Assembly (NCBI RefSeq): GCF_001189915.1
Contig: NZ_LFLS01000029.1
Location: 1-64,000 of the forward strand
DNA length: 64,000 bases
From: Herbaspirillum autotrophicum
GTDB lineage: Bacteria; Pseudomonadota; Gammaproteobacteria; Burkholderiales; Burkholderiaceae_D
Direction: 5' to 3'
Every line of letters begins with the position of its first letter. Position 1 is the stretch's first letter. Below the pieces are notes generated by a model, which ran no database searches, was not told the origin of the DNA, and saw only the letters and a list, made by a program, of their open reading frames with translations. Shown here piece after piece: positions 26,408 to 35,196 of this stretch. Made by a program: the position numbers and the translations under genes.

Positions 26408-28045
26408 ATGAAGAACTGGAAAATCGGCTTACGTTTGAGTCTTGGTTTCGGTGCGATTCTGGTGTTACTGGTTATCGGCGCCGGCTTTTGCCTGATTCAG
26501 GTAGCCAAGCTGAATGATCGGGTGGAGTTTTTGACTTCGGTCGATGAAGGTAAATTGCTGGCGTTGGGCCAAGTGCAATTTGCGGTTGGTTTGCGAGGCA
26601 TTGCTGCACGCAATCTGGTACTGGTTTCTGATCCTGCTGCGCAAAAGGGCGACATGGAATTGGTCGCCAAGGCGCAAAAAGATATTGATCAAGGTCTGGC
26701 GGCATTGAACGCATTGATGAAGACGCCGGAAAATGCCAGCGAAGAAGAGCGCCGCATGCTGACGCAACTGAGCACACTGGAAGCCCAATATCTGCCGATT
26801 GCCACCCGGATTGTGGGGCTGGCGACAGCCCAGCAGACCGATGCTGCCAAAGCGGCGCTGATTGCAGATTGCATGCCGTTGCTCAGGCAGGTCATTGCCC
26901 ATATCGATGCTTTCAACAAGCTGCTGCATACCAACAGCAAAGCGAATCTGGTTGATGTGCAAGAAGCCTATGGCGTCTCCAAGATGATCATGTTGACGAT
27001 CACTGGCTTTTCATTGCTGCTCGGTTTGACGATTGCCTGGATGCTGACCCGTTCGATTTCCGGTCCGCTCAAGGAAGCCGTGGCCGTAGCGCAAAACGTC
27101 AGCGCCGGCGATCTGACCAGTGATATCAAGGTGCAAAGCAAGGATGAACTGGGTCAATTGATGCAGGCGCTGAAGACCATGAATGACAATCTGCTGCGTA
27201 TCGTCGGCGATGTGCGGCGCGGCACCGACACGATTGCCGAGGCTTCGGTTGAAATCTCTTCCGGTAATCTGGACCTCTCATCGCGTACCGAACAACAAGC
27301 CGGCTCATTGGAAGAAACTGCGACAGCGATGGAAGAGCTGACTGCCACCGTCAAGCAAAACGCCGAGCACGCGCGCCAGGCCAACCATCTGGCGGAAACT
27401 GCATCAGGCATCGCGGTCAAGGGCGGGGCGGTGGTATCCCGCGTAGTTGACACCATGGCGTCGATCAATGACTCGTCGAAAAAAGTGGTCGACATCATTG
27501 GCGTGATTGACGGTATCGCATTCCAGACCAACATTCTGGCACTCAATGCGGCAGTCGAAGCCGCGCGCGCCGGCGAACAAGGTCGCGGCTTTGCCGTGGT
27601 GGCGTCGGAAGTGCGCAGCCTGGCACAACGGTCGGCTTCGGCGGCCAAAGAAATCAAGGAACTGATCGGCGACTCGGTCGAGAAGGTTGCTGCCGGTGCT
27701 GCACTGGTGGATGAAGCCGGCACCACGATGGAAGAGATTCTCAACAGCGTCCAGAGCGTCACCGGCATCATGAGTGAAATCAGCACTGCCAGTGATGAAC
27801 AGACTCGTGGCATCGAGCAGATCAATCTTGCGATCACACAAATGGAGCAGGTCACGCAACAAAACGCCGCACTGGTCGAAGAGGCCGCCGCCGCCGCCGT
27901 GTCGATGCAGACACAGACCAAACATCTGGCTGATGTGGTCAGCGTGTTCAAGCTGGATGAACCACGCCAGCATGCACAGGTCGTGACCCCGCATGTCGTC
28001 AAGACAGTGACGCCGGCATTGGTCGGACTCGGCTATGCAACCTGA
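26408..28045 (+). CDS. Methyl-accepting chemotaxis protein
   Basis: A 545-residue transmembrane chemoreceptor. TM1 is at about residues 9-31, followed by a periplasmic four-helix bundle (about 32-188), TM2 (about 190-212), a HAMP domain (about 213-268, including [26 protein letters not shown]) and the cytoplasmic signalling helices. The CheA/CheW-binding tip contains [43 protein letters not shown]. No C-terminal NWETF-type CheR tether is seen. The ligand cannot be deduced. It stands alone behind a long non-coding stretch. Confidence 0.95.
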   Translation: MKNWKIGLRLSLGFGAILVLLVIGAGFCLIQVAKLNDRVEFLTSVDEGKLLALGQVQFAVGLRGIAARNLVLVSDPAAQKGDMELVAKAQKDIDQGLAALNALMKTPENASEEERRMLTQLSTLEAQYLPIATRIVGLATAQQTDAAKAALIADCMPLLRQVIAHIDAFNKLLHTNSKANLVDVQEAYGVSKMIMLTITGFSLLLGLTIAWMLTRSISGPLKEAVAVAQNVSAGDLTSDIKVQSKDELGQLMQALKTMNDNLLRIVGDVRRGTDTIAEASVEISSGNLDLSSRTEQQAGSLEETATAMEELTATVKQNAEHARQANHLAETASGIAVKGGAVVSRVVDTMASINDSSKKVVDIIGVIDGIAFQTNILALNAAVEAARAGEQGRGFAVVASEVRSLAQRSASAAKEIKELIGDSVEKVAAGAALVDEAGTTMEEILNSVQSVTGIMSEISTASDEQTRGIEQINLAITQMEQVTQQNAALVEEAAAAAVSMQTQTKHLADVVSVFKLDEPRQHAQVVTPHVVKTVTPALVGLGYAT

Positions 28046-28132
28046 TGCCGGCAACTGGTGACGAGGCCGGCTGACCGGATTGACTTACCTGTGCTCTGAC
28101 GCAAGAGCGTGTCATGGTGGGCAGTACGATGC

Positions 28133-28162
28133 GTACTTTGCCGGGATGTGATGGCAAAGTAC
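28133..28162. terminator. Hairpin between convergent chemoreceptor and RidA genes
   Basis: GTACTTTGCC (28133-28142) pairs perfectly with GGCAAAGTAC (28153-28162) around a 10-base loop. There is no T-run. A second small inverted repeat, AGTACG/CGTACT, overlaps its left arm. Confidence 0.45.
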
Positions 28163-28176
28163 CTTGACACAGGAGA

Positions 28177-28641
28177 TCAGGGCGCCAGCGCCACCACCAG
28201 ATCCAGCTCCACGCAGGCATTGCGCGGCAACTGCGCGACGCCGACGCTGGTGCGCGCATGTTTGCCCGCTTCCGTTCCGAACAGGGCGAAGATCAGTTCG
28301 GATGCGCCATCGGCTACCGCGCTGTGTTGCGTGAAGTCATCGCTGCTGTTGACGAACACATTGAGTTTCAAAATCTGCTGCACCTTGTCGAGACTGCCGA
28401 CGGTCTCGCGCAGTGCCGCCAGTGCCCGCAGCAAGGCAATGCGTGCGCCTTCCTGTGCCTGTGCGATGCTGACATCCCGGCCCGGTTTTCCGCTTACCAC
28501 TACGCGCTCACCGTCGCGCGGCAGTTGACCGCTGATCCAGACCAGATTCTGAAATGCCACTGCCGGCGTATATTGCGCCCCGGCTGAAGCCGATGTCGGC
28601 AGGATGATGGCCAGCTCGGCCAGACGTTGTTCCAGATTCAT
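28177..28641 (-). CDS. RidA (YjgF/YER057c/UK114) family protein
   Basis: A 154-residue protein of the longer RidA subgroup: YTPAVAFQNLVWISGQLPRDGE, ALRETVGSLDKVQQILKLNVFVNSSDDF and RTSVGVAQLPRNACVELDLVVAL. The Arg in RTSVG corresponds to the imine-binding Arg of RidA deaminases, suggesting hydrolysis of enamine/imine intermediates. The start at 28641 gives the normal length; the 28767 alternative would extend into the divergent LysR leader. Divergent from a LysR gene that may control it. Confidence 0.87.
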   Translation of the reverse strand: MNLEQRLAELAIILPTSASAGAQYTPAVAFQNLVWISGQLPRDGERVVVSGKPGRDVSIAQAQEGARIALLRALAALRETVGSLDKVQQILKLNVFVNSSDDFTQHSAVADGASELIFALFGTEAGKHARTSVGVAQLPRNACVELDLVVALAP

Positions 28642-28773
28642 GCAAATATCCTTTGTTGAAAGCAGTAGTGGCCCCGTGACCGGATGGTGATGCGATGACT
28701 TATGATAAATTTCTGTGCCGGTGTCTTGCAAAGCATCTTTCCTCAGTCCAGCCTCAATATTTTTCATGTCACG

Positions 28774-29703
28774 ATGACCGCACGTAAATTACCTTCTCTC
28801 AATGCGCTGCGGGCTTTCGAAGCATCCGCCAGACACCGCAGCTTTACCCTGGCCGCGCAAGAAATGAGCGTGACCCAGGGCGCGGTCAGCCATCAGGTCA
28901 AAGCGCTGGAAGATGAACTCGGTTTGAAGCTGTTTGAGCGCTTGCATAATCAATTGCGGCTGAGCGATGCCGGCCAGCGTTATCTGGAAGTGATCCGCGA
29001 TGCCTTTGAGCGTATCGAAAGCGGCACGCAAAGCTTGCAGCAGCGCAGCGGCAGGGAGGGATTGGTGATTTCGGCTTCGCCCAATTTCGCATCGAAATGG
29101 CTGGTGCCCAGACTCGGACGTTTCTCGGCGCAATACCCGGCACAGGATCTGCGGCTGGAGCTGGCGCAACGTCACGTCAACTTCGCCGGTGAAGAAATTA
29201 CGCTGGCGATACGCTACGGCGATGGCGCGTGGCCGGGGTTGCGTTGCATCCGGCTCGGCGAGGAATTCCTGTTGCCGGTATGCGCGCCGTCGATGGCGCC
29301 GGTGACGGCCAGTGAAGTTGCGCACCATACGCTGTTGCATGTGCATGACCATCGCGACTGGATGGCATGGTTCGAGGCCAATCAGCAACCGCCGGAACTG
29401 GCGGCACGCGGTATCGTGTTCAATCAGGAAAGTCTGGCAGTCGATGCTGCGGTGGCCGGGCAAGGCATCGCGCTGGCACGCGCCACACTGGCGATACATG
29501 ATTTGACGCAAAACAGACTGCATATCCCGGTTGCGCATGTGCTGCCGGTTTCCCGGTCGTACTGGCTGGTGTATCCGGAACGCAGTCACGCCGCCGCCAA
29601 TGTCACTGCATTCCGTGAATGGTTGCTGCAAGCGTTTGCGGCAGACCGCGAATTCTGGCGCGATTTGCCCGGGATTCTGCCAGAGTATTCCGACCGTAAA
29701 TAG
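28774..29703 (+). CDS. LysR-type regulator, GcvA-like
   Basis: A 309-residue LysR-family factor. The N-terminal HTH is LPSLNALRAFEASARHRSFTLAAQEMSVTQGAVSHQVKALEDELGLKLFERL, the GcvA-type signature; the effector domain starts near residue 95 (LVISASPNFASKWLVPRLGRF). Divergently arranged with the RidA gene across 132 bases, so RidA is the likely target. GcvA-like proteins often respond to amino acids or related metabolites; the effector here is unknown. Confidence 0.9.
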   Translation: MTARKLPSLNALRAFEASARHRSFTLAAQEMSVTQGAVSHQVKALEDELGLKLFERLHNQLRLSDAGQRYLEVIRDAFERIESGTQSLQQRSGREGLVISASPNFASKWLVPRLGRFSAQYPAQDLRLELAQRHVNFAGEEITLAIRYGDGAWPGLRCIRLGEEFLLPVCAPSMAPVTASEVAHHTLLHVHDHRDWMAWFEANQQPPELAARGIVFNQESLAVDAAVAGQGIALARATLAIHDLTQNRLHIPVAHVLPVSRSYWLVYPERSHAAANVTAFREWLLQAFAADREFWRDLPGILPEYSDRK

Positions 29704-29721
29704 CCGGCGTCAAAAACAACA

Positions 29722-29753
29722 ATGCCCCGTTATTGATACCAATAACGGGGCAT
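29722..29753. terminator. Bidirectional terminator
   Basis: A perfect 14-bp stem ATGCCCCGTTATTG (29722-29735) and CAATAACGGGGCAT (29740-29753) with loop ATAC, between the convergent LysR and chemoreceptor genes. Confidence 0.75.
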
Positions 29754-29788
29754 GTTGCACTGAGGTCGCCTTAATGCGGCATTGATTC

Positions 29789-31438
29789 CTAAACGTGTGC
29801 GATGGCGTGTGGCGGATTGATGATGCGCATCGCAGCCGGAGCGCTGTTGCGTGGTCCGGCAGCAGCGGCAGGGGGCGAATATTGCAGATCCCCTTTCAAT
29901 CGGAAGGTGCTGATCGCGCCGGCCAATGCATCGGATTGTTCCTGCAGGCTTTCCGCCGCTGCGGCAGCCTGTTCCACCAGCGCCGCATTTTGTTGGGTGA
30001 TGTCGTCGATCTGGCCCAGAGCGCGGTTGACGCCGGCAATGCCGGTGCTTTGTTCTTCGCTGGCTACCGTGATGCCGCCAATGATATCGGCCACGCTGCG
30101 CACCGATTCAACGATGTCGGCCATGGTCTTGCCGGCATCGTTGACCAGCACGCTGCCGGCATCCACCTTGCTGACGGAGTCGCCGATCAGTGTCTTGATT
30201 TCCTTGGCAGCGCTGGCCGAACGCTGCGCCAGACTGCGCACTTCAGTGGCAACTACCGCAAAGCCGCGTCCCAGTTCACCGGCACGGGCTGCTTCGACCG
30301 CTGCATTCAGCGCCAGAATATTGGTCTGGAAAGCGATGCCGTCGATGACCGCAATGATGTCGACCATCTTGCGCGAGCTGTTCTTGATCGAGCCCATGGT
30401 GTCGACCACATTACCGATCACGCTGCCACCCTTCACTGCATGATCTGACGTCGATACCACCAGCCGGTTGGCTTGCCGCGCGCTGTCGGCATTCTGCGAT
30501 ACCCGCAACGTCAACTCTTCCAGCGAACTGACGGTTTCTTCCAGGCTCGACGCCTGCGATTCGGTGCGATTGGACAGGTCGATATTGCCGGCGGCAATTT
30601 CCTGCGATGCGACGTTGATCACATTGGCGCTTTGCTTGATATCGTGAATCGTCGTGATCAGATTCTGTTGCATTTCCTTCAGTGCATTCACCAATTGACC
30701 GGCTTCATCTTCGGTGCCGTTCTTGATGTTCATGGTCAGATCGCCGGCAGCAATCGTCTTGGCGATATGCCGGGCGTTCAGCAATGGCGCGATGATCGAG
30801 CGCCGGATAAACCAGGTAAAGAAGGCGCCAAGCAACAAGGTAAATACGCCCATCGCCAGCATGCCCATGCGGGCACGCGCAAAATTCTGTCGCGCGGCCT
30901 GATCGGCGGCGATCATTTCCTGTTGCTGGAATGTCGCCAGCGCATTCAGGCTCTGCATCCATTTCTCATAGACCGGCACCATCTCGGAAGTCAGGATCTG
31001 ACGCGCGTCGAAATAATTATTGGTGCCAACCTGTTCACGGATCCTGGCGATCATCAGAAAGGTCTGCTTTTTCTGTGCATCGGCAGCATTGAGCAGCGCG
31101 GAGGCTTCCGGCGTGTCGGAAAAGGAAGAGAGTTTCTGGGTATTGGCTTCATACGATTTCATCAGTTGCGCCACGCGCAGATCTTCTGCTTTGCCCTGCA
31201 CCATATCGGCAGGCGCCACCACCTTTTGCAGCGCCAGCGCCAGGCCATCGGCGCTGCCGCGCATGGCAACCGCCGAGGTCAGGCCGGCCACTTTTTTGCT
31301 GATGAGGTATTCGCTGTTCGCCTGCAGCGCGCTCATTTGCCATAAGCCGGCCAACAGAATAATCAATGCACACGCCAGTACGATACAAAACCCCAACGCG
31401 ATCCGCGTCCCGATTTTCATGTTCGAAATAATGGACAT
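29789..31438 (-). CDS. Methyl-accepting chemotaxis protein
   Basis: A 549-residue chemoreceptor of the same architecture as the one at 26408: TM1 about residues 12-34, periplasmic helical domain, TM2 about 192-212, HAMP ([27 protein letters not shown]), signalling domain with [43 protein letters not shown]. The sensory domains of the two differ, so they should detect different cues. C-terminus Pro/Ala-rich without a CheR tether pentapeptide. Confidence 0.95.
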   Translation of the reverse strand: MSIISNMKIGTRIALGFCIVLACALIILLAGLWQMSALQANSEYLISKKVAGLTSAVAMRGSADGLALALQKVVAPADMVQGKAEDLRVAQLMKSYEANTQKLSSFSDTPEASALLNAADAQKKQTFLMIARIREQVGTNNYFDARQILTSEMVPVYEKWMQSLNALATFQQQEMIAADQAARQNFARARMGMLAMGVFTLLLGAFFTWFIRRSIIAPLLNARHIAKTIAAGDLTMNIKNGTEDEAGQLVNALKEMQQNLITTIHDIKQSANVINVASQEIAAGNIDLSNRTESQASSLEETVSSLEELTLRVSQNADSARQANRLVVSTSDHAVKGGSVIGNVVDTMGSIKNSSRKMVDIIAVIDGIAFQTNILALNAAVEAARAGELGRGFAVVATEVRSLAQRSASAAKEIKTLIGDSVSKVDAGSVLVNDAGKTMADIVESVRSVADIIGGITVASEEQSTGIAGVNRALGQIDDITQQNAALVEQAAAAAESLQEQSDALAGAISTFRLKGDLQYSPPAAAAGPRNSAPAAMRIINPPHAIAHV

Positions 31439-32091
31439 TCAATTCCCCTTGTTATTGATGCATGCAGGCATGGGGGCGGTGTTGTGCCGCGTCGTACAGC
31501 GTCTGCACAGTGGCACGCATTGGCGCGGCCGGTTCGCTCCCCATTTCAGTACAAAGGACCTAAAGCAAGAAACGGTCCGTCTCAACGCTGGCAGAATCTT
31601 ATCGTGGTAAGGGCGGCATCATTATGTTCATTTAACATATGCGTATGCCGTTGCTGCATAGGCTGAAAAGCCTTATGTATTCTGGCTTGTGGGACGTCTG
31701 CGGGCTGGATTTTCGTCAGAAATTCCCGCCGGGTATCCGGGCCGGAATTGAGACAGGCACCGGCCCGAAACCGATGATTTTTCAGATGAAAGTCGATCCG
31801 TCGTCGCCGGCGCGCACCAGTTTGCCCTTCACCCGATCCGACGCAGGACGATGGGTCAAATGTTTTTCCTGTTTTACTCTGGTGCGGATCAGATTGATGT
31901 GCGTATGCAATCAGTCATGGCGAGGAACGCGTGAGATTGCGCCCACTTTGCCGCGAAGAAAATGCATATTGGTCAATGTTCAATGAGGGGAGGGCGGCCG
32001 CAAAGTTGCGAACCGGAGGCGCCAGAAGATTTCAAATGCCCAAAACAAAAACGCCAACCGGTGAGGGTCAGCGTTAAGTTTCAACTATTCT
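31439..32091. other. 653-base region without a convincing gene
   Basis: Lies between the chemoreceptor start and tRNA-Phe. Short frames (for example at 31484 and 31639) have no family features. It should carry the chemoreceptor promoter on the minus strand; I found no clear sigma-28 motif. The right end holds the tRNA terminator. Confidence 0.45.
32041..32075 (-). terminator. Terminator of tRNA-Phe
   Basis: On the minus strand AACGCTGACC pairs (two mismatches) with GGTTGGCGTT and is followed by TTTTTGTTTTG, beginning 17 bases past the tRNA's CCA end. Confidence 0.65.
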
Positions 32092-32167
32092 TGGTGGCCC
32101 GGGGCGGAATCGAACCACCGACACAAGGATTTTCAATCCTCTGCTCTACCGACTGAGCTACCAGGCC
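32092..32167 (-). tRNA. tRNA-Phe (GAA)
   Basis: A 76-nt tRNA with encoded CCA. Acceptor GGCCTGG pairs with CCGGGCC (one G-U pair). The D arm contains AGCTCAGTCGGTAGAGC, the anticodon loop reads TTGAAAA (anticodon GAA), and the T arm GGTTCGATTCC is canonical. I see no adjacent integrase. Confidence 0.97.
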
Positions 32168-32239
32168 AAGGAGGCGAATTATATGCAAACCTTTTTCATT
32201 GTGCAAGGGGTTTGCGCAAAATAGTTTTTGGAAGGCGTT

Positions 32240-32245
32240 TATAAT
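32240..32245 (+). promoter_or_regulatory. -10 element TATAAT close to a start codon
   Basis: A perfect TATAAT ends 8 bases before the monooxygenase ATG at 32254, with no Shine-Dalgarno sequence between. No convincing -35 is seen. Confidence 0.4.
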
Positions 32246-32253
32246 GCTCTCCC

Positions 32254-33510
32254 ATGACTAGTCCTTCCTCCCCTTCTTTGTCTTCCGGCATTGCTGCGCG
32301 GACGCCGGCACACTCCAGCGATATCTGTATTGTCGGCAACGGCGCGGTGGGTAAAACCGCTGCGCTGGCACTGGCGCAGGCCGGCTTGCGCGTTTGCCTG
32401 CTGGCGCCTGCGGGTGCGCCTGGTGCACCGGGTGCGACAACGCCGGCAGTCGACTGGGATGTGCGGGTGTATGCCTTGAATCATCTGGCGCACGATCTGT
32501 TGTCATCGGTGCGCGTGTGGGATGCGCTTGATGCAGAACGTGTGGCGCCGGTGGATGGCATGGCGGTGCAGGGCGATGGCGAACATGCGCCGGGTCAACT
32601 GGCGTTCGATGCCTATTCGGCGCGCGTCAATGCATTGGCCTGGATTGTGGAAGACCGCAATTTGAATACGGCGCTCGATGCGGCGCTCAAGTTTGCTTCG
32701 AATGTACAGATCGTGCGTGGCCGCGCGACGGCGATGCAAGCCGATGACAGCGGCATCACCTTGCAACTGGAGCAGGGCGACACGGTGCGCGCCGCGTTGC
32801 TGGTCGGTGCTGACGGCGGACAATCCTGGGTGCGCGGGCAATGCGATATCGGTCTCGACTATCGCTCCTATGGTCAGCGCGCCATCGTCAGCAATTTCGC
32901 GTGCGAAAAACCGCATCACGGTGTGGCGCATCAATGGTTCACTGCGAGCGAAGGCATCATTGCCTTGTTGCCATTGCCGGGCCAGCGCGTGTCGCTGGTG
33001 TGGTCGGCGCCGGATGCGCTGGCGGCGGAGTTGTTGTCCTTGTCGGCAACGCAGTTGGCAGAGCGACTGGCGACGGTAGCGGCAGACAAGCTGGGCCAGT
33101 TGACGCCCTTGCAGCCGGAACTGGTGCGCGATTTCCCATTGGTGTTGATCAAGCCGCACGCCATGATTGCCGGGCGCGTGGCGCTCATCGGTGACGCCGC
33201 GCACGTGGTACATCCGCTGGCCGGGCATGGCATGAATCTGGGGTTTGCCGATGTACAAGGTTTGCTCAAGGCGATTACCGAACGTGAGCCGCAGCGCGAT
33301 TGCGGCGACGCACGGGTATTGCGCCGCTATGCCCGTTCACGCAAGGAAGAAGTCTTGCTGATGCAACTGACTACCGACGGCCTGGCGCGGCTGTTTGGCA
33401 GCAATGTCGAGCCGTTGCGACTGGTGCGCAATCTTGGATTGAACTTGCTGAATGGCTTGCCGGTCTTAAAGCGACGTTTGATGGCGCATGCCCTGGGCCG
33501 CCACCACTGA
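32254..33510 (+). CDS. FAD-dependent monooxygenase, UbiH/UbiF/COQ6 family
   Basis: A 418-residue flavoprotein hydroxylase. The FAD-binding GxGxxG is in DICIVGNGAVGKTAALALAQAGLRVCLL (about residues 24-51), the DG motif is LLVGADGGQSWVRGQ, and the second FAD motif is RVALIGDAAHVVHPLAGHGMNLGFADVQGL. This family hydroxylates the ubiquinone ring; which position cannot be told. An Ala/Gly/Pro-rich insertion (GAPGAPGATTP) follows the first strand. The ATG may belong to a leaderless message. Confidence 0.88.
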   Translation: MTSPSSPSLSSGIAARTPAHSSDICIVGNGAVGKTAALALAQAGLRVCLLAPAGAPGAPGATTPAVDWDVRVYALNHLAHDLLSSVRVWDALDAERVAPVDGMAVQGDGEHAPGQLAFDAYSARVNALAWIVEDRNLNTALDAALKFASNVQIVRGRATAMQADDSGITLQLEQGDTVRAALLVGADGGQSWVRGQCDIGLDYRSYGQRAIVSNFACEKPHHGVAHQWFTASEGIIALLPLPGQRVSLVWSAPDALAAELLSLSATQLAERLATVAADKLGQLTPLQPELVRDFPLVLIKPHAMIAGRVALIGDAAHVVHPLAGHGMNLGFADVQGLLKAITEREPQRDCGDARVLRRYARSRKEEVLLMQLTTDGLARLFGSNVEPLRLVRNLGLNLLNGLPVLKRRLMAHALGRHH

Positions 33511-33582
33511 TCCTTGCATGATGGCGTTGACGCGATTGTGCATTTACCTTTTTTATCATTATCAGAATCACCGGGAGTGAAC

Positions 33583-34299
33583 ATGCAGAAAATGACAGCG
33601 ATGATCGGCATCGTGTTGGCGTTCGCGGGTAGTGCCGCCTTCGCACAAACTACTGAAGCCACGATCAAGAAGCTGATCGAACCCCGTCTGGGCGAGGGTG
33701 CCAAGGTCGAATCCGTGACCAAGACGCCGTATGCCGGACTGTACGAAATTCAGGTGGATGGCGACATCATCTATACCGATGCCAAGGCACAGTATCTGTT
33801 TGTCGGCCGCGTGGTCGATACCCAGACCTATCGCGATTACACCAAGGAACGTCTGCAGGCGATCAACAAGGTCAAGTTCTCCGACCTGCCGCTGGATCTG
33901 GCGATCAAGACCGTCAAGGGCAACGGCAAGCGTGTCATCGCTGTGTTCGAAGATCCGAATTGCGGTTATTGCAAGCGCTTCCACAAGACCTTGCAGGAAG
34001 TCGACAATTTGACCATGTACACCTTCCAGTACAACATCCTGTCGCCGGACTCGATCGAGAAGTCGAAGAATATCTGGTGCTCGGCCAATCCATCCAAGGC
34101 CTGGTCGGACTGGATGCTGAATGGCAAGGCGGCACCGAATGCGCCGGCCAGCTGTAATCCGCCGCATGAGAAGGTGCTGGCGCTGGGCCAGAAGATGAAA
34201 GTCACTGGCACACCGACCATCATCTTTGCCGATGGCTCACGGATTCCGGGTGCGATTGATGCCAAGGGACTGGAAGAGAAGTTCGGTACGCTCAAGTAA
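33583..34299 (+). CDS. DsbC-family thiol:disulfide interchange protein
   Basis: A 238-residue periplasmic disulfide isomerase with a signal peptide (MQKMTAMIGIVLAFAGSAAFAQ, cleaved near 22), an N-terminal dimerisation domain and a thioredoxin-like domain with active site CGYC at 127-130 (VFEDPNCGYCKRFHKTL) and cis-Pro in VTGTPTIIFADG. A second Cys pair (WCSAN, SCNPP) corresponds to the structural disulfide of DsbC. It starts 72 bases after the monooxygenase, with a GGGAG site. Confidence 0.9.
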   Translation: MQKMTAMIGIVLAFAGSAAFAQTTEATIKKLIEPRLGEGAKVESVTKTPYAGLYEIQVDGDIIYTDAKAQYLFVGRVVDTQTYRDYTKERLQAINKVKFSDLPLDLAIKTVKGNGKRVIAVFEDPNCGYCKRFHKTLQEVDNLTMYTFQYNILSPDSIEKSKNIWCSANPSKAWSDWMLNGKAAPNAPASCNPPHEKVLALGQKMKVTGTPTIIFADGSRIPGAIDAKGLEEKFGTLK

Positions 34300-34337
34300 G
34301 TCAATCGGACTGCGCAGCACAAGTGCGCGCCTGATGT

Positions 34338-34372
34338 AAAAACGCCGGCAATGTTGCATTGCCGGCGTTTTT
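34338..34372. terminator. Bidirectional terminator
   Basis: A perfect 15-bp stem: AAAAACGCCGGCAAT (34338-34352) and ATTGCCGGCGTTTTT (34358-34372), loop GTTGC, between the convergent dsbC-like and pth genes. Confidence 0.85.
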
Positions 34373-34403
34373 GTTTGTGCCGCGCGAAGGCGGCATCTGC
34401 CAT

Positions 34404-34982
34404 TTATTTGGCGCTGTGCAATTCCATCATGGCCGCTTCAAACTTGCCCTGACACAGCAATGGCATGACGTTCAGGCTGTTGGCGATGGCCTCGTCGATC
34501 AGTTTCTGTTCTTCCTTGCGCGGCCGGTGCAACACGAAATCCGCCACCGGCTGTTGCAGGTTGAGGCTGCGCGGATGGCCGATGCCGATGCGCAAGCGCC
34601 AGTAATCCTGGGTGCCGAGCGCTGCGGTGATATCTTTCAAACCATTGTGACCACCGGACGAGCCACCCTTTTTGAGTTTGGCGGCGCCGGGCGGCAAATC
34701 CAGTTCGTCATGGATCACCAGCACTTCATCTGCTTCGATCTTGTAAAAACGTGCCAGCGCACCGACCGACTGGCCGGAACGGTTCATATAGGTTTGCGGT
34801 TCCAGCAGCCAGACTTCCTGGCCGGCAACGGTGGTCTTGGTGGCCAGCGCATTGAAACGGGTTTCGCGTGCCAGGCGGGTGCTGCCGGCCAGATTGTCGA
34901 CCACCCAGAAGCCCGCGTTGTGGCGGGTCTGTTCATATTCCGGGCCAGGATTGCCGAGACCGACGATTAAACGGATAGACAT
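34404..34982 (-). CDS. pth: Peptidyl-tRNA hydrolase
   Basis: A 192-residue enzyme that recycles peptidyl-tRNA. It has [26 protein letters not shown] with the catalytic His (about residue 21), [21 protein letters not shown] with the key Asp, and [15 protein letters not shown]. The length is normal for the family. No rplY (ctc) gene, its common neighbour, is seen beside it; the flanking gene is tex on the divergent strand. Confidence 0.96.
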   Translation of the reverse strand: MSIRLIVGLGNPGPEYEQTRHNAGFWVVDNLAGSTRLARETRFNALATKTTVAGQEVWLLEPQTYMNRSGQSVGALARFYKIEADEVLVIHDELDLPPGAAKLKKGGSSGGHNGLKDITAALGTQDYWRLRIGIGHPRSLNLQQPVADFVLHRPRKEEQKLIDEAIANSLNVMPLLCQGKFEAAMMELHSAK

Positions 34983-35196
34983 GAAGTTGCAAGCAAGAGC
35001 AAAGAATGGACTGGATTATCGCGGATATTGATCAGATACGTCCAATTTGACGCCGGCGACGCGGTTTTTGACTGCAATTTTCTGTCTCCATGGGGCCTCC
35101 CGGCAATTTATTTCTCGCATTTCGGGGATGTCAAGATTGGCGCATGCGGTTGAATTGCGTATCATCCATCGCTTGATTTTCAATTTCAGGTTTCAC

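Noticed and set aside
26184-26411. 75-residue frame ending at the chemoreceptor start
   Set aside because: No ribosome site, no family resemblance and unusual composition; treated as non-coding.
32092-32167. Genomic island inserted at tRNA-Phe
   Set aside because: No integrase, direct repeat of the tRNA end or mobile genes are visible on either side.
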